A DNA stretch of 64,000 nucleotides from Alicycliphilus denitrificans K601 (GCF_000204645.1 NC_015422.1:3551001-3615000), one strand, 5' to 3'; counted from the first letter of the stretch, positions 1-11,094 are shown. A program made the numbers and translations. Notes: a model not told the origin generated them from the sequence alone.

Positions 1-439
1 GCACGGGCTTGACGCCCTCGGGCACGGGCGGCAGCACCTTGCCAGGCTCGGGGCGCCAGGTGCCGTCGTAGCGGGGCTTTTCCTTAGCGGCCATCTGGCG
101 CTCGCGCAGGGCGTCGAGCTCCTGCACGCTCATGTAGCAGGGGTAGACGTGGCCCGCGGCCTGCAGTTGGGCCAGCACCTCCTTGTAGCGGTCCATGCGC
201 TGCATCTGGTAGTACGGGCCCTCGTCGTGGTCCAGCTGCAGCCAGGCCATGCCTTCGAGGATGACGTCCACCGAGGCCTGCGTGGAGCGCTCCAGGTCGG
301 TGTCCTCGATGCGCAGGATGAAGTCGCCGCCGTTGGCGCGCGCGAAGGCCCAGGGGTACAGGGCCGAGCGGATGTTGCCCAGGTGGATGAAGCCCGTGGG
401 CGAGGGGGCGAACCGGGTGCGTACTTTGGTGCTCGTCAT
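1..439 (-). CDS. gltX: Glutamyl-tRNA synthetase, N-terminal part (runs off the window)
   Basis: Charges tRNA-Glu with glutamate in the cytoplasm. Only the first 146 codons lie in the window; the gene continues beyond base 1. The N-terminus holds the class I synthetase signature: a [15 protein letters not shown] stretch, the HIGH-like motif being HLGN, followed by RIEDTD, which binds substrate in GluRS. The ATG at 439-437 shares bases with the TGA stop of metZ (ATGA overlap), so the two genes are probably translationally coupled. The family assignment is firm; GluRS versus Glu-Q-RS is decided by the [15 protein letters not shown] context and is slightly less certain. Confidence 0.93.
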   Translation of the reverse strand, partial: MTSTKVRTRFAPSPTGFIHLGNIRSALYPWAFARANGGDFILRIEDTDLERSTQASVDVILEGMAWLQLDHDEGPYYQMQRMDRYKEVLAQLQAAGHVYPCYMSVQELDALRERQMAAKEKPRYDGTWRPEPGKVLPPVPEGVKPV

Positions 440-1650
440 GGCAGGGTGTCCAGCCCGCGGGCCAGGTCGTTCTGGAGGTCGCCCAGGTGTTCCAGGCCGA
501 CGGAGATGCGGATCAGCCCCTGGCCTATGCCGGCGGCCTGGCGCTGTTCTTCGGTGAGCCGCCCGTGCGAGGTGCTGGCCGGGTGGGTGATGGTGGTCTT
601 GACGTCGCCCAGGTTGGCGGTGATGGAGCACACGCGCGTGCTGTCGACCACGTGGAAGGCGTTGGCGCGCAGCTGCTGTGCGCCCTGCCCCGCCACGTCG
701 AACGCCAGCACGGTGCCGCCCATGCCGTTCTGCTGGCGCATGGCGAGCTCGTGCTGGGGGTGGCTCTTCAATCCGGGGTAGTAGACGCGCGCCACCTTGG
801 GGTGCGCCTCCAGCCAGGTGGCCAGCTCCAGCGCCGCGGCGCTTTCGGCCTTGACGCGCAGGCCCAGCGTCTCCAGCCCCTTGAGCACCACCCAGGCGTT
901 GAAGGGCGCCAGGTTCAGCCCGCCGCTGCGCAGGAAGGTGCCCATGACCTTGTCGACCAGCGCCACCGTGCCGCACACGGCGCCGGCCATGACGCGGCCC
1001 TGGCCGTCGAGCAGCTTGGTGCCCGAGTGCACGACGAGGTCGGCGCCGAAGCGCACGGGCTGCTGCAGCACGGGCGAGGCGAAGCTGTTGTCCACCGCCA
1101 GCAGCGCGCCGTGGGCGTGGGCCAGCTCGGCCAGCGCGGCGATGTCGCACAGGTCGGTGAGCGGGTTGGTGGGCGTCTCGGCGAACAGCAGGCGCGTGTT
1201 GGGGCGCATCGCCGCCTTCCAGGCCTGCACGTCGGTCTGGGAGACGAAGCTGGTCTCCACGCCGAAGCGCGCCATTTCGGTGCCCAGGAGCTTGATGGTG
1301 GAGCCGAACATGGACTGCGAGCAGATGACGTGGTCGCCCGCTTTGAGCGCCGTGAGCGCCACGAGCAGGATGGCCGACATGCCGGTGGCAGTGGCCACGG
1401 CGCATTCCGTGCCCTCCATGGCGGCCAGGCGCCGCTCGAAGCTGGTGACCGTGGGATTGCTGGTGCGGCTGTAGGTGTAGCCCGCTTCCTCGTTGGCGAA
1501 GCGCCGCGCGGCGCTGGCGCAGTCGCTCTGCACGAAGCTGCTGGTCAGGTAAAGGGCTTCGCTGTGCTCGCCCCACTGGCTGCGCTCCACGGCCTCGCGC
1601 ACGGCGAGGGTGTCCGGGTGCAGGCCGGCAGGCAGGGTTTTATCGGTCAC
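436..1650 (-). CDS. metZ: O-succinylhomoserine sulfhydrylase
   Basis: PLP enzyme that converts O-succinylhomoserine plus sulfide to homocysteine in methionine synthesis. The 404-residue length fits the Cys/Met-metabolism PLP family. Visible features are the AVDNSF motif (Asp187, pyridine-nitrogen contact) and [13 protein letters not shown] with Lys212 as the Schiff-base lysine; the LDGQGR form is typical of MetZ rather than MetB. The upstream 128 bases hold a palindromic repeat, a CAGTAT-N6-ATACTG inverted repeat at 1706-1723 and a TATAAA-like -10, but no clear -35. It overlaps gltX by 4 bases. O-acetylhomoserine as substrate cannot be excluded from sequence alone. Confidence 0.9.
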   Translation of the reverse strand: MTDKTLPAGLHPDTLAVREAVERSQWGEHSEALYLTSSFVQSDCASAARRFANEEAGYTYSRTSNPTVTSFERRLAAMEGTECAVATATGMSAILLVALTALKAGDHVICSQSMFGSTIKLLGTEMARFGVETSFVSQTDVQAWKAAMRPNTRLLFAETPTNPLTDLCDIAALAELAHAHGALLAVDNSFASPVLQQPVRFGADLVVHSGTKLLDGQGRVMAGAVCGTVALVDKVMGTFLRSGGLNLAPFNAWVVLKGLETLGLRVKAESAAALELATWLEAHPKVARVYYPGLKSHPQHELAMRQQNGMGGTVLAFDVAGQGAQQLRANAFHVVDSTRVCSITANLGDVKTTITHPASTSHGRLTEEQRQAAGIGQGLIRISVGLEHLGDLQNDLARGLDTLP

Positions 1651-1666
1651 GATGACGGTCCTTGCT

Positions 1667-1717
1667 TAAAAACAGGAGCTGCTTGCGCTTGATTCACGGG
1701 GATTTCAGTATCTTTTT
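1667..1717. repeat. Comamonadaceae-type palindromic repeat, copy 1
   Basis: The stretch contains AGGAGCTGCTTGCGCTTGAT followed by a T-rich end, the left half of a repeat seen again around 9013, 16600, 18644, 23196, 29711, 54976 and 62578. This copy sits just upstream of metZ; its right arm is degenerate. Confidence 0.6.
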
Positions 1718-1778
1718 ATACTGGAAACCATAACCGACAAGTGGAAGTCGCTCATTTTTTTGATGAGTCCGGCTGCGC

Positions 1779-3287
1779 TCACAGCGCCTCTGCGTTGGGC
1801 AGGGACAGGCGCGAGGTGTCCTCGGGCTCCTCGTCGCCGCCGCGCTCGCGCCCTTCGTTGAGCGCGGTGACGTCCTCGTCGGAGATGTCGCCCGTGATGT
1901 AGAGGCCGTCGAAGCACGAGGCCTCGAAGCCCTCCACGCGCGGGTTGATCTTGCCCACGGCCTGCTTCATGGCGTCCACGTCCTGGTAGATCAGCGCGTC
2001 GGCGCCGATCACCTGGCGGATTTCCTCCACCGTTCGGTTGTGCGCCACCAGCTCGGTGCGCGTGGGCATGTCGATGCCGTAGACGTTGGGGTGGCGCACC
2101 GGCGGCGCGGCCGAGGCCAGGTACACCTTGACGGCGCCCGCGTCGCGCGCCATCTGCACGATCTCCTTGGAGGTGGTGCCGCGCACAATGGAGTCGTCCA
2201 CCAGCAGCACGCGCCGGCCCTTGAATTCGCTGGCGATCGCGTTGAGCTTCTGGCGCACCGACTTCTTGCGCGTGCCCTGCCCCGGCATGATGAAGGTGCG
2301 GCCCACGTAGCGGTTCTTCACGAAGCCCTCGCGGTACGGAATGCCCAGCAGCTGCGCCAGCTGCATGGCGCTGGGGCGGCTCGATTCGGGGATGGGGATG
2401 ATGGCGTCGATCTCGCTGGGCGGCACGGTGGAGATCACGCGCTTGGCCAGCGTCTCGCCCATGTTCAGGCGCGCCTGGTAGACCGAGATGCCGTCGAGCA
2501 CCGAGTCCGGCCGCGCCAGGTACACGTACTCGAACACGCAGGGGTTCAGGTGCGGGTTCTCGGCGCACTGCTGCGTCAGCACCCGCCCGTCCAGGCGCAC
2601 GAACACGGCCTCGCCGGGCGCCACGTCGCGCTCCAGCTGGTGCAGCGTGCCCTCCAGCGCCACGGATTCGCTGGCCAGCATCACCGTGCCGTCAGCGCCC
2701 TTGCCCATGCACAGGGGGCGGATGCCGAACGGGTCGCGGAAGGCGAGCAGCCCGTAGCCCGCGATCAGCGCGATCACGGCATACGAGCCCTTGATGCGCC
2801 GGTGCACGGCGCGCACCGCCGCGAACACGTCCTCGTCCTTCAGGGGCGAGCCGCTGCTGGCGCGCGCCAGCTCGTGCGCCAGCACGTTGAGCAGCACCTC
2901 GGAGTCGCTCTCGGTGTTGGTGTGGCGGTGGTCGGTCTCGGCGAGCTCGCGGCGCAGCTGCTTGGCGTTGGTCAGGTTGCCGTTGTGCACCATGACGATG
3001 CCGAACGGCGCGTTCACGTAGAACGGCTGCGCCTCCTCCTCGCTCGACGCATTGCCCGCCGTGGGATAGCGCACCTGGCCCAGGCCCACCGTGCCCGGCA
3101 GCGCGCGCATGTTGCGCGTGCGGAACACGTCGCGCACCATGCCCTTGGCCTTGTGCATGAAGAACTTGCGCCCCTGCTGGGTGACGATGCCCGCGGCATC
3201 CTGCCCCCGGTGCTGCAATAGCAGCAAGGCGTCATAGATCAGCTGATTGACAGGGGCCGTGCTGACCACGCCGACGATTCCACACAT
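1779..3287 (-). CDS. purF: Amidophosphoribosyltransferase
   Basis: First committed step of purine synthesis: transfers the amide N of glutamine to PRPP. I chose the ATG at 3287, not an upstream one at 3305, because the mature enzyme needs Cys as residue 2 (MCGIVGVV), the N-terminal nucleophile of the class II glutaminase domain. The C-terminal half carries the PRPP loop LLVDDSIVRGTT. Length (502 residues) is normal for the E. coli-type enzyme without propeptide. It lies downstream of folC, SPOR and cvpA on the same strand, the conserved proteobacterial order. Confidence 0.97.
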   Translation of the reverse strand: MCGIVGVVSTAPVNQLIYDALLLLQHRGQDAAGIVTQQGRKFFMHKAKGMVRDVFRTRNMRALPGTVGLGQVRYPTAGNASSEEEAQPFYVNAPFGIVMVHNGNLTNAKQLRRELAETDHRHTNTESDSEVLLNVLAHELARASSGSPLKDEDVFAAVRAVHRRIKGSYAVIALIAGYGLLAFRDPFGIRPLCMGKGADGTVMLASESVALEGTLHQLERDVAPGEAVFVRLDGRVLTQQCAENPHLNPCVFEYVYLARPDSVLDGISVYQARLNMGETLAKRVISTVPPSEIDAIIPIPESSRPSAMQLAQLLGIPYREGFVKNRYVGRTFIMPGQGTRKKSVRQKLNAIASEFKGRRVLLVDDSIVRGTTSKEIVQMARDAGAVKVYLASAAPPVRHPNVYGIDMPTRTELVAHNRTVEEIRQVIGADALIYQDVDAMKQAVGKINPRVEGFEASCFDGLYITGDISDEDVTALNEGRERGGDEEPEDTSRLSLPNAEAL

Positions 3288-3308
3288 AGTTCGCGTTCCA
3301 TTCACAAG

Positions 3309-3326
3309 GGCGGGAGACTTCCCGCC
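3309..3326. other. Intergenic hairpin between cvpA and purF
   Basis: GGCGGGA and TCCCGCC form a 7-bp stem with a 4-base loop in the short cvpA-purF gap. There is no U-run, so it is not a classical terminator; a role in processing or as a regulator site is only a guess. Confidence 0.4.
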
Positions 3327-3350
3327 GACAACAATTCTCTGCGCCTGCCG

Positions 3351-3839
3351 TCACGAAGGCAGGTGCCGCCCTAGTTCATCGGGCAGCACGGGCCTCAATC
3401 CCTTGAGCGCCCCCTGCAACATGGGGGCTGCCTGGGATTCCTTCCACCACGGCGCCTCCTGCACCTGCAGCCAGCCCGCCACCAGCACCACGGCCAGCAG
3501 CAGCACCAGGCCGCGCAGCACGCCGAACAGCGCCCCCAGCGCCCGGTCCGCGGGCCGCAGCCCCACGGCCTCGACCAGCTTCTTGAGCAGCCAGGCCACC
3601 AGGCCGCAGGCGAACACCGAGCCCACGAACACCAGCGCGAAGCCCGCGACGTGGCGCCAGGCGGCATCCGACTGCCCCATGGGCAGCCACGCGCCCACGT
3701 CGCCCGCGAACCACTGCGCCGCAAAGAATGCCACCACCCAGCCGGCCAGCGACAGCAGCTCGAACACCAGGCCGCGCCACGCGCCGAGCAGCAGCGACGC
3801 GGCCAGCACCGCCAGGAATATCCAGTCCAGCGCCGCCAT
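3351..3839 (-). CDS. cvpA: CvpA family inner-membrane protein
   Basis: Small membrane protein named for colicin V production, conserved upstream of purF in proteobacteria; its precise role is unresolved in the literature. The 162-residue product has about four hydrophobic segments (roughly residues 3-30, 65-88, 98-118 and the intervening amphipathic part), with the WRGLVFELLSL signature near the N-terminus. A TTG two codons upstream is possible, but the ATG is preferred. Position between the SPOR gene and purF is the strongest evidence. Confidence 0.88.
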   Translation of the reverse strand: MAALDWIFLAVLAASLLLGAWRGLVFELLSLAGWVVAFFAAQWFAGDVGAWLPMGQSDAAWRHVAGFALVFVGSVFACGLVAWLLKKLVEAVGLRPADRALGALFGVLRGLVLLLAVVLVAGWLQVQEAPWWKESQAAPMLQGALKGLRPVLPDELGRHLPS

Positions 3840-3852
3840 GCGCAATTCGTCG

Positions 3853-4701
3853 TTACAGGCTCAGCACGGATGCAGACAGGCCTGCGCCCTTGACGCGCCC
3901 GGCCGCCTTGTCGGCCTCGGCGCGGCTGTCGAACGGCCCCAGGCGCACGCGCGTGCGCTTGCCGTCCTTGGTGTCCACCACCTGGGTATAGGTCTTGAGC
4001 CCCGAGCGTTCGAGCCGCTCGCGCACCTCGCGCGCCTTGTCTGAATCGGCGAACGCGCCCACCTGCACGATGAAGCGGCCCTGCTCTCCGGCGGCCGCCG
4101 CGGCCGGCGGCTGCACGCGCCCTTCGAGCAGCGCGCGCGCGCGCGCCGCATCTTCCTGGCGCGCGGTCTTGGGCTCGGTTTTCGGCTCGGTTTTCGGCTC
4201 GGTTTTCGGTTCAGGTTTCGGTTCCGGCTTGGGCTCGGCCTTGTGCTCGACCTTCGGCGCCGGCTTGGGTTCGGTGCGCTGCTCGGGCGCGGGCTCGTGC
4301 CTGGGCTCGGCCTGGGCGCGCTGCCCCGGCGCCGGCTCGCCGCGCGGGCGCGATGCGACGACTTCTTCGCCCGCATCCAGCCCGGCCGCGGGCGGCTCGG
4401 CGGCGGGCGCGGCCGCTTCTCCGCCCTTGTGCGGCACCACCAGCGGGGCCACCTTGTTGCGGTCGGGGATGTCGATGGCCATGTTCACCGCAACCGGCCG
4501 CGGCTGGGTGTCGAACAGCATGGGGAAACCCACCACGCCGGCCAGCACGAGCACGACGGCGCCGATGAGCCGGTGCCGCGCGCGCCGCCGCATGTCCTCG
4601 ATGCTTTCGGCCTGGGCGGTGCCGCGCGAACGCCGGGCGGGCTTGCTGCTGTCGCCCTGCGGCTCCTGCCTGCCGGGCCAACGAAACTTGAAAAATGCCA
4701 T
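3853..4701 (-). CDS. SPOR-domain cell-division protein (DedD-like)
   Basis: Probable septal-ring protein that binds denuded peptidoglycan at the division site. The order is a short cytoplasmic N-terminus, one transmembrane helix near residues 45-65, a long Pro/Glu/Lys linker, and a C-terminal SPOR domain from about residue 205 (FIVQVGAFADSDKA ... TRVRLGPFDSRAEA). The linker contains PKTE repeats encoded by a 12-bp tandem repeat. It follows folC by 9 bases, as dedD does in E. coli. DedD is the likely homologue but the linker makes exact orthology uncertain. Confidence 0.85.
   Translation of the reverse strand: MAFFKFRWPGRQEPQGDSSKPARRSRGTAQAESIEDMRRRARHRLIGAVVLVLAGVVGFPMLFDTQPRPVAVNMAIDIPDRNKVAPLVVPHKGGEAAAPAAEPPAAGLDAGEEVVASRPRGEPAPGQRAQAEPRHEPAPEQRTEPKPAPKVEHKAEPKPEPKPEPKTEPKTEPKTEPKTARQEDAARARALLEGRVQPPAAAAAGEQGRFIVQVGAFADSDKAREVRERLERSGLKTYTQVVDTKDGKRTRVRLGPFDSRAEADKAAGRVKGAGLSASVLSL
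4172..4219. repeat. 12-bp tandem repeat in the SPOR-protein linker
   Basis: The unit GGCTCGGTTTTC occurs three times exactly and then decays. It encodes the PKTE repeats of the linker; whole-unit gain or loss would change linker length without breaking the frame. Confidence 0.8.
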
Positions 4702-4710
4702 GGAGTGCTT

Positions 4711-6033
4711 TTATGCGCCCAGATGCTTGGCCTGCAGGCGGGGCACTCCGTCTTTGAGCACGCCGCCCACCGTATAGAACGAGCCAAAGACTACGATTCT
4801 ATCAGCCGGGTCTGCGGCCTCCACGGCTGCGCGCAGCGCCTCCTCGGGGCTGGTGTGCAGGCTCGTGGACACCGGCCGGCGCCCGCCCGCCACCATCTGC
4901 AGCGCGTTCCATTTCTGCTGCAGCGCCGCGGCACTCTCGGCGCGCGGCGTGGGCAGGTCGGTGAAGTACCAGCGGTCGATGATCGGCCCCACCTTGGCCA
5001 GCATGGGCGCAAGGTCCTTGTCGGCCATGGCGCCGAAGACGGCGTGCGTGGTGGGGAAGTAGCCCATGGCGTCCAGGTTGGCCGTGAGCGCCGCCACCGC
5101 GTGCGGGTTGTGCGCCACGTCCAGCACCAGCGTGGGCTGGCCCGGCACGATCTGGAAGCGGCCGGGCAGCTCCACCCGGGCCAGGCCCAGGCGCACGGCC
5201 TGCGCGGTGATGGGCAGGCGCGCGCGCAGCGCCTCCAGCGCCGCGAGCGCGCCTGCGGCGTTGATCAGCTGGTTGGCCCCGCGCAGCGCCGGGTAAGCCA
5301 GGCCCGCGTAGCGGCGGCTGCGCCCCGCCCAGGCCCATTGCTGCTTGTCGCCGGAATAGTTGAAGTCATGGCCGAAGCGCCACAGGTCGGCGCCGATCTC
5401 GCGCGCGTGGTCGATCACGCTCTGCGGCGGCACGGGGTCGCTCACCACCACGGGGCGCCCGGTGCGCATGATGCCGGCCTTCTCGCGGCCGATGGCCTCG
5501 CGGTCCGGCCCGAGGAATTCCACGTGGTCGATGTCCACGCTGGTGATGACGGCGCAGTCCGCGTCGATGACGTTCGTGGCGTCGAGCCGCCCGCCCAGCC
5601 CCACCTCGAGAATCGCCACGTCGAGCAGCGACATGCTCATGAGCCGCAGAATGGCCAGCGTGGTGAACTCGAAGTAAGTCAGCGAGACCTCGTCGCCCTG
5701 CGTCCTGGCGCGCTCCACGGCCTCGAAGTGGGGCACCAGTGAGGCGGCGTCCACCGTTTCGCCGCGGATGCGGCAGCGCTCCTCGAAGCGCACCAGGTGC
5801 GGCGAGCCGTAGACGCCCGTGCGGTAGCCGGCCTGCATGGCCACGGCCTCGATCATGGCGCAGGTCGAGCCCTTGCCGTTGGTGCCGGCCACGGTGATCA
5901 CGGGGCAGTCGAAGCGCAGCGCCAGCCGGCGCGCCACCTCGCCCACGCGCGCCAGGCCCATGTCGATGTTCTTGGCGTGCAGTCGCTCGCAGTGGGCGAG
6001 CCAGCTTTCCAGTGTCGGGGGAATGGTGTGCAT
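4711..6033 (-). CDS. folC: Bifunctional dihydrofolate/folylpolyglutamate synthase
   Basis: Adds glutamate to dihydropteroate and to folates using ATP. The 440-residue product begins MHTIPPTLESW; the open frame extends further upstream but that part overlaps other genes and lacks family sequence. The P-loop VTVAGTNGKGSTCAMIE, the later DVAHNPHA motif and the C-terminal VFGSFYTVG are typical of FolC/Mur ligases. It heads the folC-SPOR-cvpA-purF group and is divergent from the ArsC-like gene at 6082, with only 48 bases between the starts. Confidence 0.95.
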   Translation of the reverse strand: MHTIPPTLESWLAHCERLHAKNIDMGLARVGEVARRLALRFDCPVITVAGTNGKGSTCAMIEAVAMQAGYRTGVYGSPHLVRFEERCRIRGETVDAASLVPHFEAVERARTQGDEVSLTYFEFTTLAILRLMSMSLLDVAILEVGLGGRLDATNVIDADCAVITSVDIDHVEFLGPDREAIGREKAGIMRTGRPVVVSDPVPPQSVIDHAREIGADLWRFGHDFNYSGDKQQWAWAGRSRRYAGLAYPALRGANQLINAAGALAALEALRARLPITAQAVRLGLARVELPGRFQIVPGQPTLVLDVAHNPHAVAALTANLDAMGYFPTTHAVFGAMADKDLAPMLAKVGPIIDRWYFTDLPTPRAESAAALQQKWNALQMVAGGRRPVSTSLHTSPEEALRAAVEAADPADRIVVFGSFYTVGGVLKDGVPRLQAKHLGA

Positions 6034-6081
6034 AGCGGGCCGAATTGTCGCCGAGCCGCGCATGCGCGATGATCCGCGCCC

Positions 6082-6468
6082 ATGAGTACCCCCACGATCA
6101 TCGTTTACGGCATCCCCAACTGCGACACCGTCAAGAAGGCGCGCGCCTGGCTCCAGGAGCAGGGCCTGCCCTACCGGTTCCACGACTTCAAGAAACAGGG
6201 CGTGCCCGCCGAACGCCTGCCGGCCTGGATGGCCGCCGTGGGCTGGGACAGGCTGCTCAACCGCCAGGGCACGACCTGGCGCAAGCTCGACCCCACCGTG
6301 CAGGGCCGTGTGCATGATGCCGCCAGCGCTGCCGCGCTGATGGCCGAGCAGCCCTCGGTCATCAAGCGCCCCGTGGTCGAGTGGAGCGGCACTTCGACGG
6401 ACCGCGTGACGGTGGGCTTCCAGGCGGACCAGTGGAACGAGTTGGCGGGCGGCGGCTCCAACGCCTGA
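6082..6468 (+). CDS. ArsC/Spx-family protein (YffB-like)
   Basis: Thioredoxin-fold protein of 128 residues with the N-terminal YGIPNCDTVKKARAWL segment. It keeps one Cys in the active-site loop (NCDT) and lacks a second Cys of a CxxC pair, as in the YffB/arsenate reductase-like branch. Members have been linked to glutathione-dependent reductase activity, but the physiological substrate is not known. No ars genes are nearby, so arsenate reduction should not be assumed. Confidence 0.8.
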   Translation: MSTPTIIVYGIPNCDTVKKARAWLQEQGLPYRFHDFKKQGVPAERLPAWMAAVGWDRLLNRQGTTWRKLDPTVQGRVHDAASAAALMAEQPSVIKRPVVEWSGTSTDRVTVGFQADQWNELAGGGSNA

Positions 6469-6588
6469 GCCTGCCTTTAGAACGTCTTTACGCAGTTTTA
6501 CGGACCTGCCCCGGGACGTTGACGCGCCGCGCCGAAACTTTTTGGCCGGCTGGCGCGTTGTATGCCGGCCCAAAGGAGCTTCGAGCCC

Positions 6589-7260
6589 ATGAACAAGACC
6601 ATCATCCTCACCGCACTGGCCACGGCGGCCCTGGCCGCCCAGGCCCAGGAACAGGGCCGCGTGTTCTCGGCCACCCCCGTCACGCAGCAGGTGGCGGTGC
6701 CGCGCCAGGTGTGCGGCAATGAAACCATTTACGGCGGCGCCCGCCCCACCACGGGCGCGGGCGCCGTGCTGGGGGCCATCGCCGGCGGCGCCGCGGGCAA
6801 CGCCATCGGCGGCGGCAGCGGCCGCGCGGCAGCCACGGCGCTGGGCGTGATCGGCGGTGCGGTGCTGGGCAACCAGGTGGAGAGCGGCCGTCCCGGCTAC
6901 CAGAACGTGCAGCGCTGCACCACCGAGACCTACTACGACAACCGCGTGGTGGGCTACGACGTGGTCTACGAATACGCGGGCCGGCGCTACACCACGCGCA
7001 CGCAAAGCGACCCGGGCCAGTGGATCCCGCTGAGCGTGCAGCCGGCCGTGCCAGGCGTGCCCGGCTACCCGCCGGACTACCCGTCCGACCATCCGTCCGG
7101 CTACGCACCCGGCTATGGCGGCTACGCCCAGCCCGGCGTGGTGGTCTCGACCCCGCCCGGCCCGCCCGCCTACGTGGTGGAGCCGCCCCCCACGGTGATC
7201 GAGTACCGCGCCCCCTACGGCTACCCCCATCGCCCGCCGCACTACTACGGCCGCTACTGA
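6589..7260 (+). CDS. Glycine-zipper 2TM-domain envelope protein
   Basis: Predicted exported protein of 223 residues. The start is the ATG at 6589, placed 10 bases after an AAGGAG ribosome-binding site at 6573-6578; an upstream in-frame ATG lacks one. A signal peptide (about residues 1-20, ending AAQAQ) is followed by a glycine zipper (GAVLGAIAGGAAG and GVIGGAVLG, residues about 58-95) of the 17-kDa surface antigen/SlyB type, then a Tyr/Pro/Gly-rich tail. Outer-membrane or periplasmic location is inferred. Its specific function is unknown. Confidence 0.8.
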   Translation: MNKTIILTALATAALAAQAQEQGRVFSATPVTQQVAVPRQVCGNETIYGGARPTTGAGAVLGAIAGGAAGNAIGGGSGRAAATALGVIGGAVLGNQVESGRPGYQNVQRCTTETYYDNRVVGYDVVYEYAGRRYTTRTQSDPGQWIPLSVQPAVPGVPGYPPDYPSDHPSGYAPGYGGYAQPGVVVSTPPGPPAYVVEPPPTVIEYRAPYGYPHRPPHYYGRY

Positions 7261-7320
7261 CGCCCGCGGCGGGCCGCAGGCCCTAAAATCGATGGTTTGT
7301 CCCATCCCCCGCTCCTACCC

Positions 7321-7638
7321 ATGACCACCGAGAAGATCGCCGGCGTCAGCGTCGCCACCCGGGCCAACGTGTACTTTGACGGCAAATGCGTGAGCCACGG
7401 CATCACCTACCCCGACGGCACGCAGAAATCGGTCGGTGTGGTGCTGCCGGCCACACTCACGTTCGGCACCGGCGCGCCCGAGATCATGGAATGCGTGGCC
7501 GGATCGTGCGAATACCGGCTGGCGGGCAGCGACGCCTGGCTCGCGGCCGGCCCGGGCGACAAGTTCAGCATCCCGGCCAACTCCAGCTTCGACATCCGCG
7601 TGGCCGAAGCCTTCCACTACATCTGCCACTACGGCTGA
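7321..7638 (+). CDS. ppnP: Pyrimidine/purine nucleoside phosphorylase (DUF1255)
   Basis: Small cupin-fold enzyme that in E. coli PpnP phosphorolyses several nucleosides. The 105-residue product carries the family pattern: YFDGKCVSHGI, SVGVVLPATLTFGT, APEIMECVAG, and a C-terminal FHYICHYG. The ATG at 7321 is favoured over a TTG at 7297. It lies 27 bases before argG and may be cotranscribed with it. Confidence 0.87.
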   Translation: MTTEKIAGVSVATRANVYFDGKCVSHGITYPDGTQKSVGVVLPATLTFGTGAPEIMECVAGSCEYRLAGSDAWLAAGPGDKFSIPANSSFDIRVAEAFHYICHYG

Positions 7639-9009
<1,371 letters not shown>

Positions 9010-9012
9010 GCA

Positions 9013-9064
9013 TCAAATCGGCCTCCAGCGCTTACCAGGAAAGCGCTGGCAGCTATCAAAACAG
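9013..9064. repeat. Palindromic repeat, copy 2
   Basis: CCAGCGCTT (9025-9033) and AAGCGCTGG (9041-9049) form a perfect 9-bp stem followed by CAGCTATCAAAA. This is the clearest full copy of the repeat family and lies between argG and its terminator. Confidence 0.8.
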
Positions 9065-9065
9065 G

Positions 9066-9096
9066 AAACCGCTCGGCGTCACCGCCGGGCGGTTTT
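9066..9096. terminator. Rho-independent terminator after argG
   Basis: AAACCGC-T-CGGCG pairs with CGCCG-G-GCGGTTT, giving a GC-rich stem followed by TTTTG on the plus strand. It separates convergent argG and the sigma-54 activator gene and may act on both. Confidence 0.85.
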
Positions 9097-9111
9097 GTAT
9101 TTGCGATCCCC

Positions 9112-11094
9112 TTATTTATCGTCGCGCGAGAGGCCGTAGCGGTGCATCTTTGCGTACAGCGTGCTCTTGGCGATCTGCAGCTTGCGCGCGGTCAGGGTAA
9201 GGTTTCCCTCGCTCGCCCGGATGGCGCGCCGAATCAAATCCTCCTCGCCCTCAGCCATGGACATCGCGCCCGACGGATTGCAGGAACCGGGCTGGGCGGC
9301 ATCGTGCACCGCCTGGAATTCATGCGGCAGATGGGCACAGGTGACGGAAGGCTCCTCGCAAAGCAGCACCAGGCCTTCAACCAGGTTGCGCAGCTCCCGC
9401 ACATTGCCCGGCCACGGGTAGGAGCGCAGAACCCTCAAGGCGTCGGGTGTGATGCGCTCGGGGCCCTGACCTTGCGCGCGCCTGAAGCGCTCAAGAAAAT
9501 GCTGTGCCAGCACCTCGACGTCGCCCTGGCGCTCGCGCAGCGCGGGAATGCGCAGGTTGGTGACGGCGATCCGGTAGAACAGGTCCATGCGAAAACGCCC
9601 TGCGGCGATGTCCTGGCGCAAGTCGCGGTGCGTGGCCGCGACAAGCCGAAAGTTCACGCGGCGCGGCGTGTTTTCACCCAGCCGGTAAATCTCGCCCTGT
9701 TCGAGCACCCGCAGCAGGTTGGGCTGCATATCCAGCGGCATTTCTCCGATTTCATCGAGAAACAGCGTCCCGCCATCGGCAGCTTCGATCTTTCCAACCA
9801 TTCCCCCCTTGCGTGCGCCGGTGAACGCTCCGTCTGCATAACCGAACAATTCACTGGCCAGCAACTCACGCGACAAGCCGCCACAGTTCAAGGCTACGAA
9901 GGGTCCGCCTCTGTTGCCGTGAATGCCCCGTGCAAACTCCTCCTTGCCAACACCAGTCTCGCCCTGCAGCAACACCGGCATGCGTGTACGGGCCAGTTGG
10001 CGGGCCTTGGCGATGGTGGCATTCATGCCCGCATCCATGGTGACGATGGCGGCAAACGGATCGGCAGCCATGCCACTGCAAGGCACGGCGCCGACCGCTG
10101 CACCGCCTGCGTCGGCACGCCACCCTGAAGCGGGAGAGCGAGGCACGACCAGCAGCGTGCCCAAGGGCTTGCCATCGACGATCAGGGGCTCTATCCATTC
10201 TGGCTTCACCCAGGACGGCAGCAGGCCTGCGGCAAGCTGTCCCTGCTGCCCCACGGCAAACCCGGGCACACGGCGCAGGCCCTGTGCCAGCTCCATCTCA
10301 CCGTCTGCCGAACGGATGGCCAGGGCGGCATGCTCATTGGCCCTGACCACGTTTCCGCGCCGATCAAACAACACCACGCCATCGCCGCCGGAAAGACGCC
10401 CCATGGCCCGGTCGAGCAGGCGATAACGCCGCTCCATTTCCGCGGCCGCCAGCCGGGCCTCGATGCGGCTGGCGGCTGTGACCACCAGCGCCAGCGTCTG
10501 ACGGTTGTAGGTCTGGGACAGCCCTGATACATCGAGCACACCCACCACCTCGCCGTCCAGCGGATGGCGCATCACGGTAGCCGAACATGTCCAGCGTTTG
10601 ATGCCTTCACAAAAATGCTCGGCGCTATGAATCTGTACCGGCTTGCCCACGGCGAGTGCTGTGCCAATGGCGTTGGTGCCGCACGCGCCCTCCGACCAGG
10701 TAGCGCCTGGCATCAGGTGGATGGTCTCGGCAGAGTCGATGGCCGGCAGGTCGCCCTCTGTGTTCAGGATGGTGCAGCGGGTATCGGCCAGCGCCATCAA
10801 GGTACCGGTTTCCGTAAGAAAGTCACGCGCATGGGCCATCACGGGGGCGCTGGCTTCGAGCAGTTCCCGCTGCCGCTCACGCAGCAGGTACAGCTCGCCC
10901 TCGGCAAGCGGCCTGGGGCCGCTGCGCATGCGTGGATCGACCCTGGCCTCCAGGGAGCGCTGCCAGGAGGCATCCACCAAGGCACGCAGCGTGTCGACGG
11001 GCCGCTCCCCTCCGCCCAGGAACGAGTGCCACGCATTCATGACATCGGATTCATCCTGGGGATTGGAGAAAAAATCCTTTCTTTCAGGCGCCAT
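9112..11094 (-). CDS. acxR: Sigma-54-dependent activator of the acetone carboxylase genes (AcoR/AcxR type)
   Basis: Enhancer-binding activator of 660 residues. A GAF-like sensor lies at about 80-210 and a PAS-like segment at about 225-320. The AAA+ domain follows, with Walker A GETGVGKE (378-385), the sigma-54 contact loop GAFTGA (422-427) and Walker B LFLDEIG (444-450). A Fis-type helix-turn-helix is at about 618-655. No receiver domain is present, so it probably senses a ligand directly. It lies 185 bases downstream of acxC on the same strand, and the acx operon has a matching -24/-12 promoter, which supports acetone-responsive control. The ligand (acetone or a related ketone or alcohol) is inferred. 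Confidence 0.88.
   Translation of the reverse strand: MAPERKDFFSNPQDESDVMNAWHSFLGGGERPVDTLRALVDASWQRSLEARVDPRMRSGPRPLAEGELYLLRERQRELLEASAPVMAHARDFLTETGTLMALADTRCTILNTEGDLPAIDSAETIHLMPGATWSEGACGTNAIGTALAVGKPVQIHSAEHFCEGIKRWTCSATVMRHPLDGEVVGVLDVSGLSQTYNRQTLALVVTAASRIEARLAAAEMERRYRLLDRAMGRLSGGDGVVLFDRRGNVVRANEHAALAIRSADGEMELAQGLRRVPGFAVGQQGQLAAGLLPSWVKPEWIEPLIVDGKPLGTLLVVPRSPASGWRADAGGAAVGAVPCSGMAADPFAAIVTMDAGMNATIAKARQLARTRMPVLLQGETGVGKEEFARGIHGNRGGPFVALNCGGLSRELLASELFGYADGAFTGARKGGMVGKIEAADGGTLFLDEIGEMPLDMQPNLLRVLEQGEIYRLGENTPRRVNFRLVAATHRDLRQDIAAGRFRMDLFYRIAVTNLRIPALRERQGDVEVLAQHFLERFRRAQGQGPERITPDALRVLRSYPWPGNVRELRNLVEGLVLLCEEPSVTCAHLPHEFQAVHDAAQPGSCNPSGAMSMAEGEEDLIRRAIRASEGNLTLTARKLQIAKSTLYAKMHRYGLSRDDK

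Noticed and set aside
6034..7305. N-terminal extension of the folC frame giving an 864-residue protein
   Set aside because: The extra part is antisense to the ArsC-like and glycine-zipper genes and has no FolC sequence; it is a GC-rich shadow frame.
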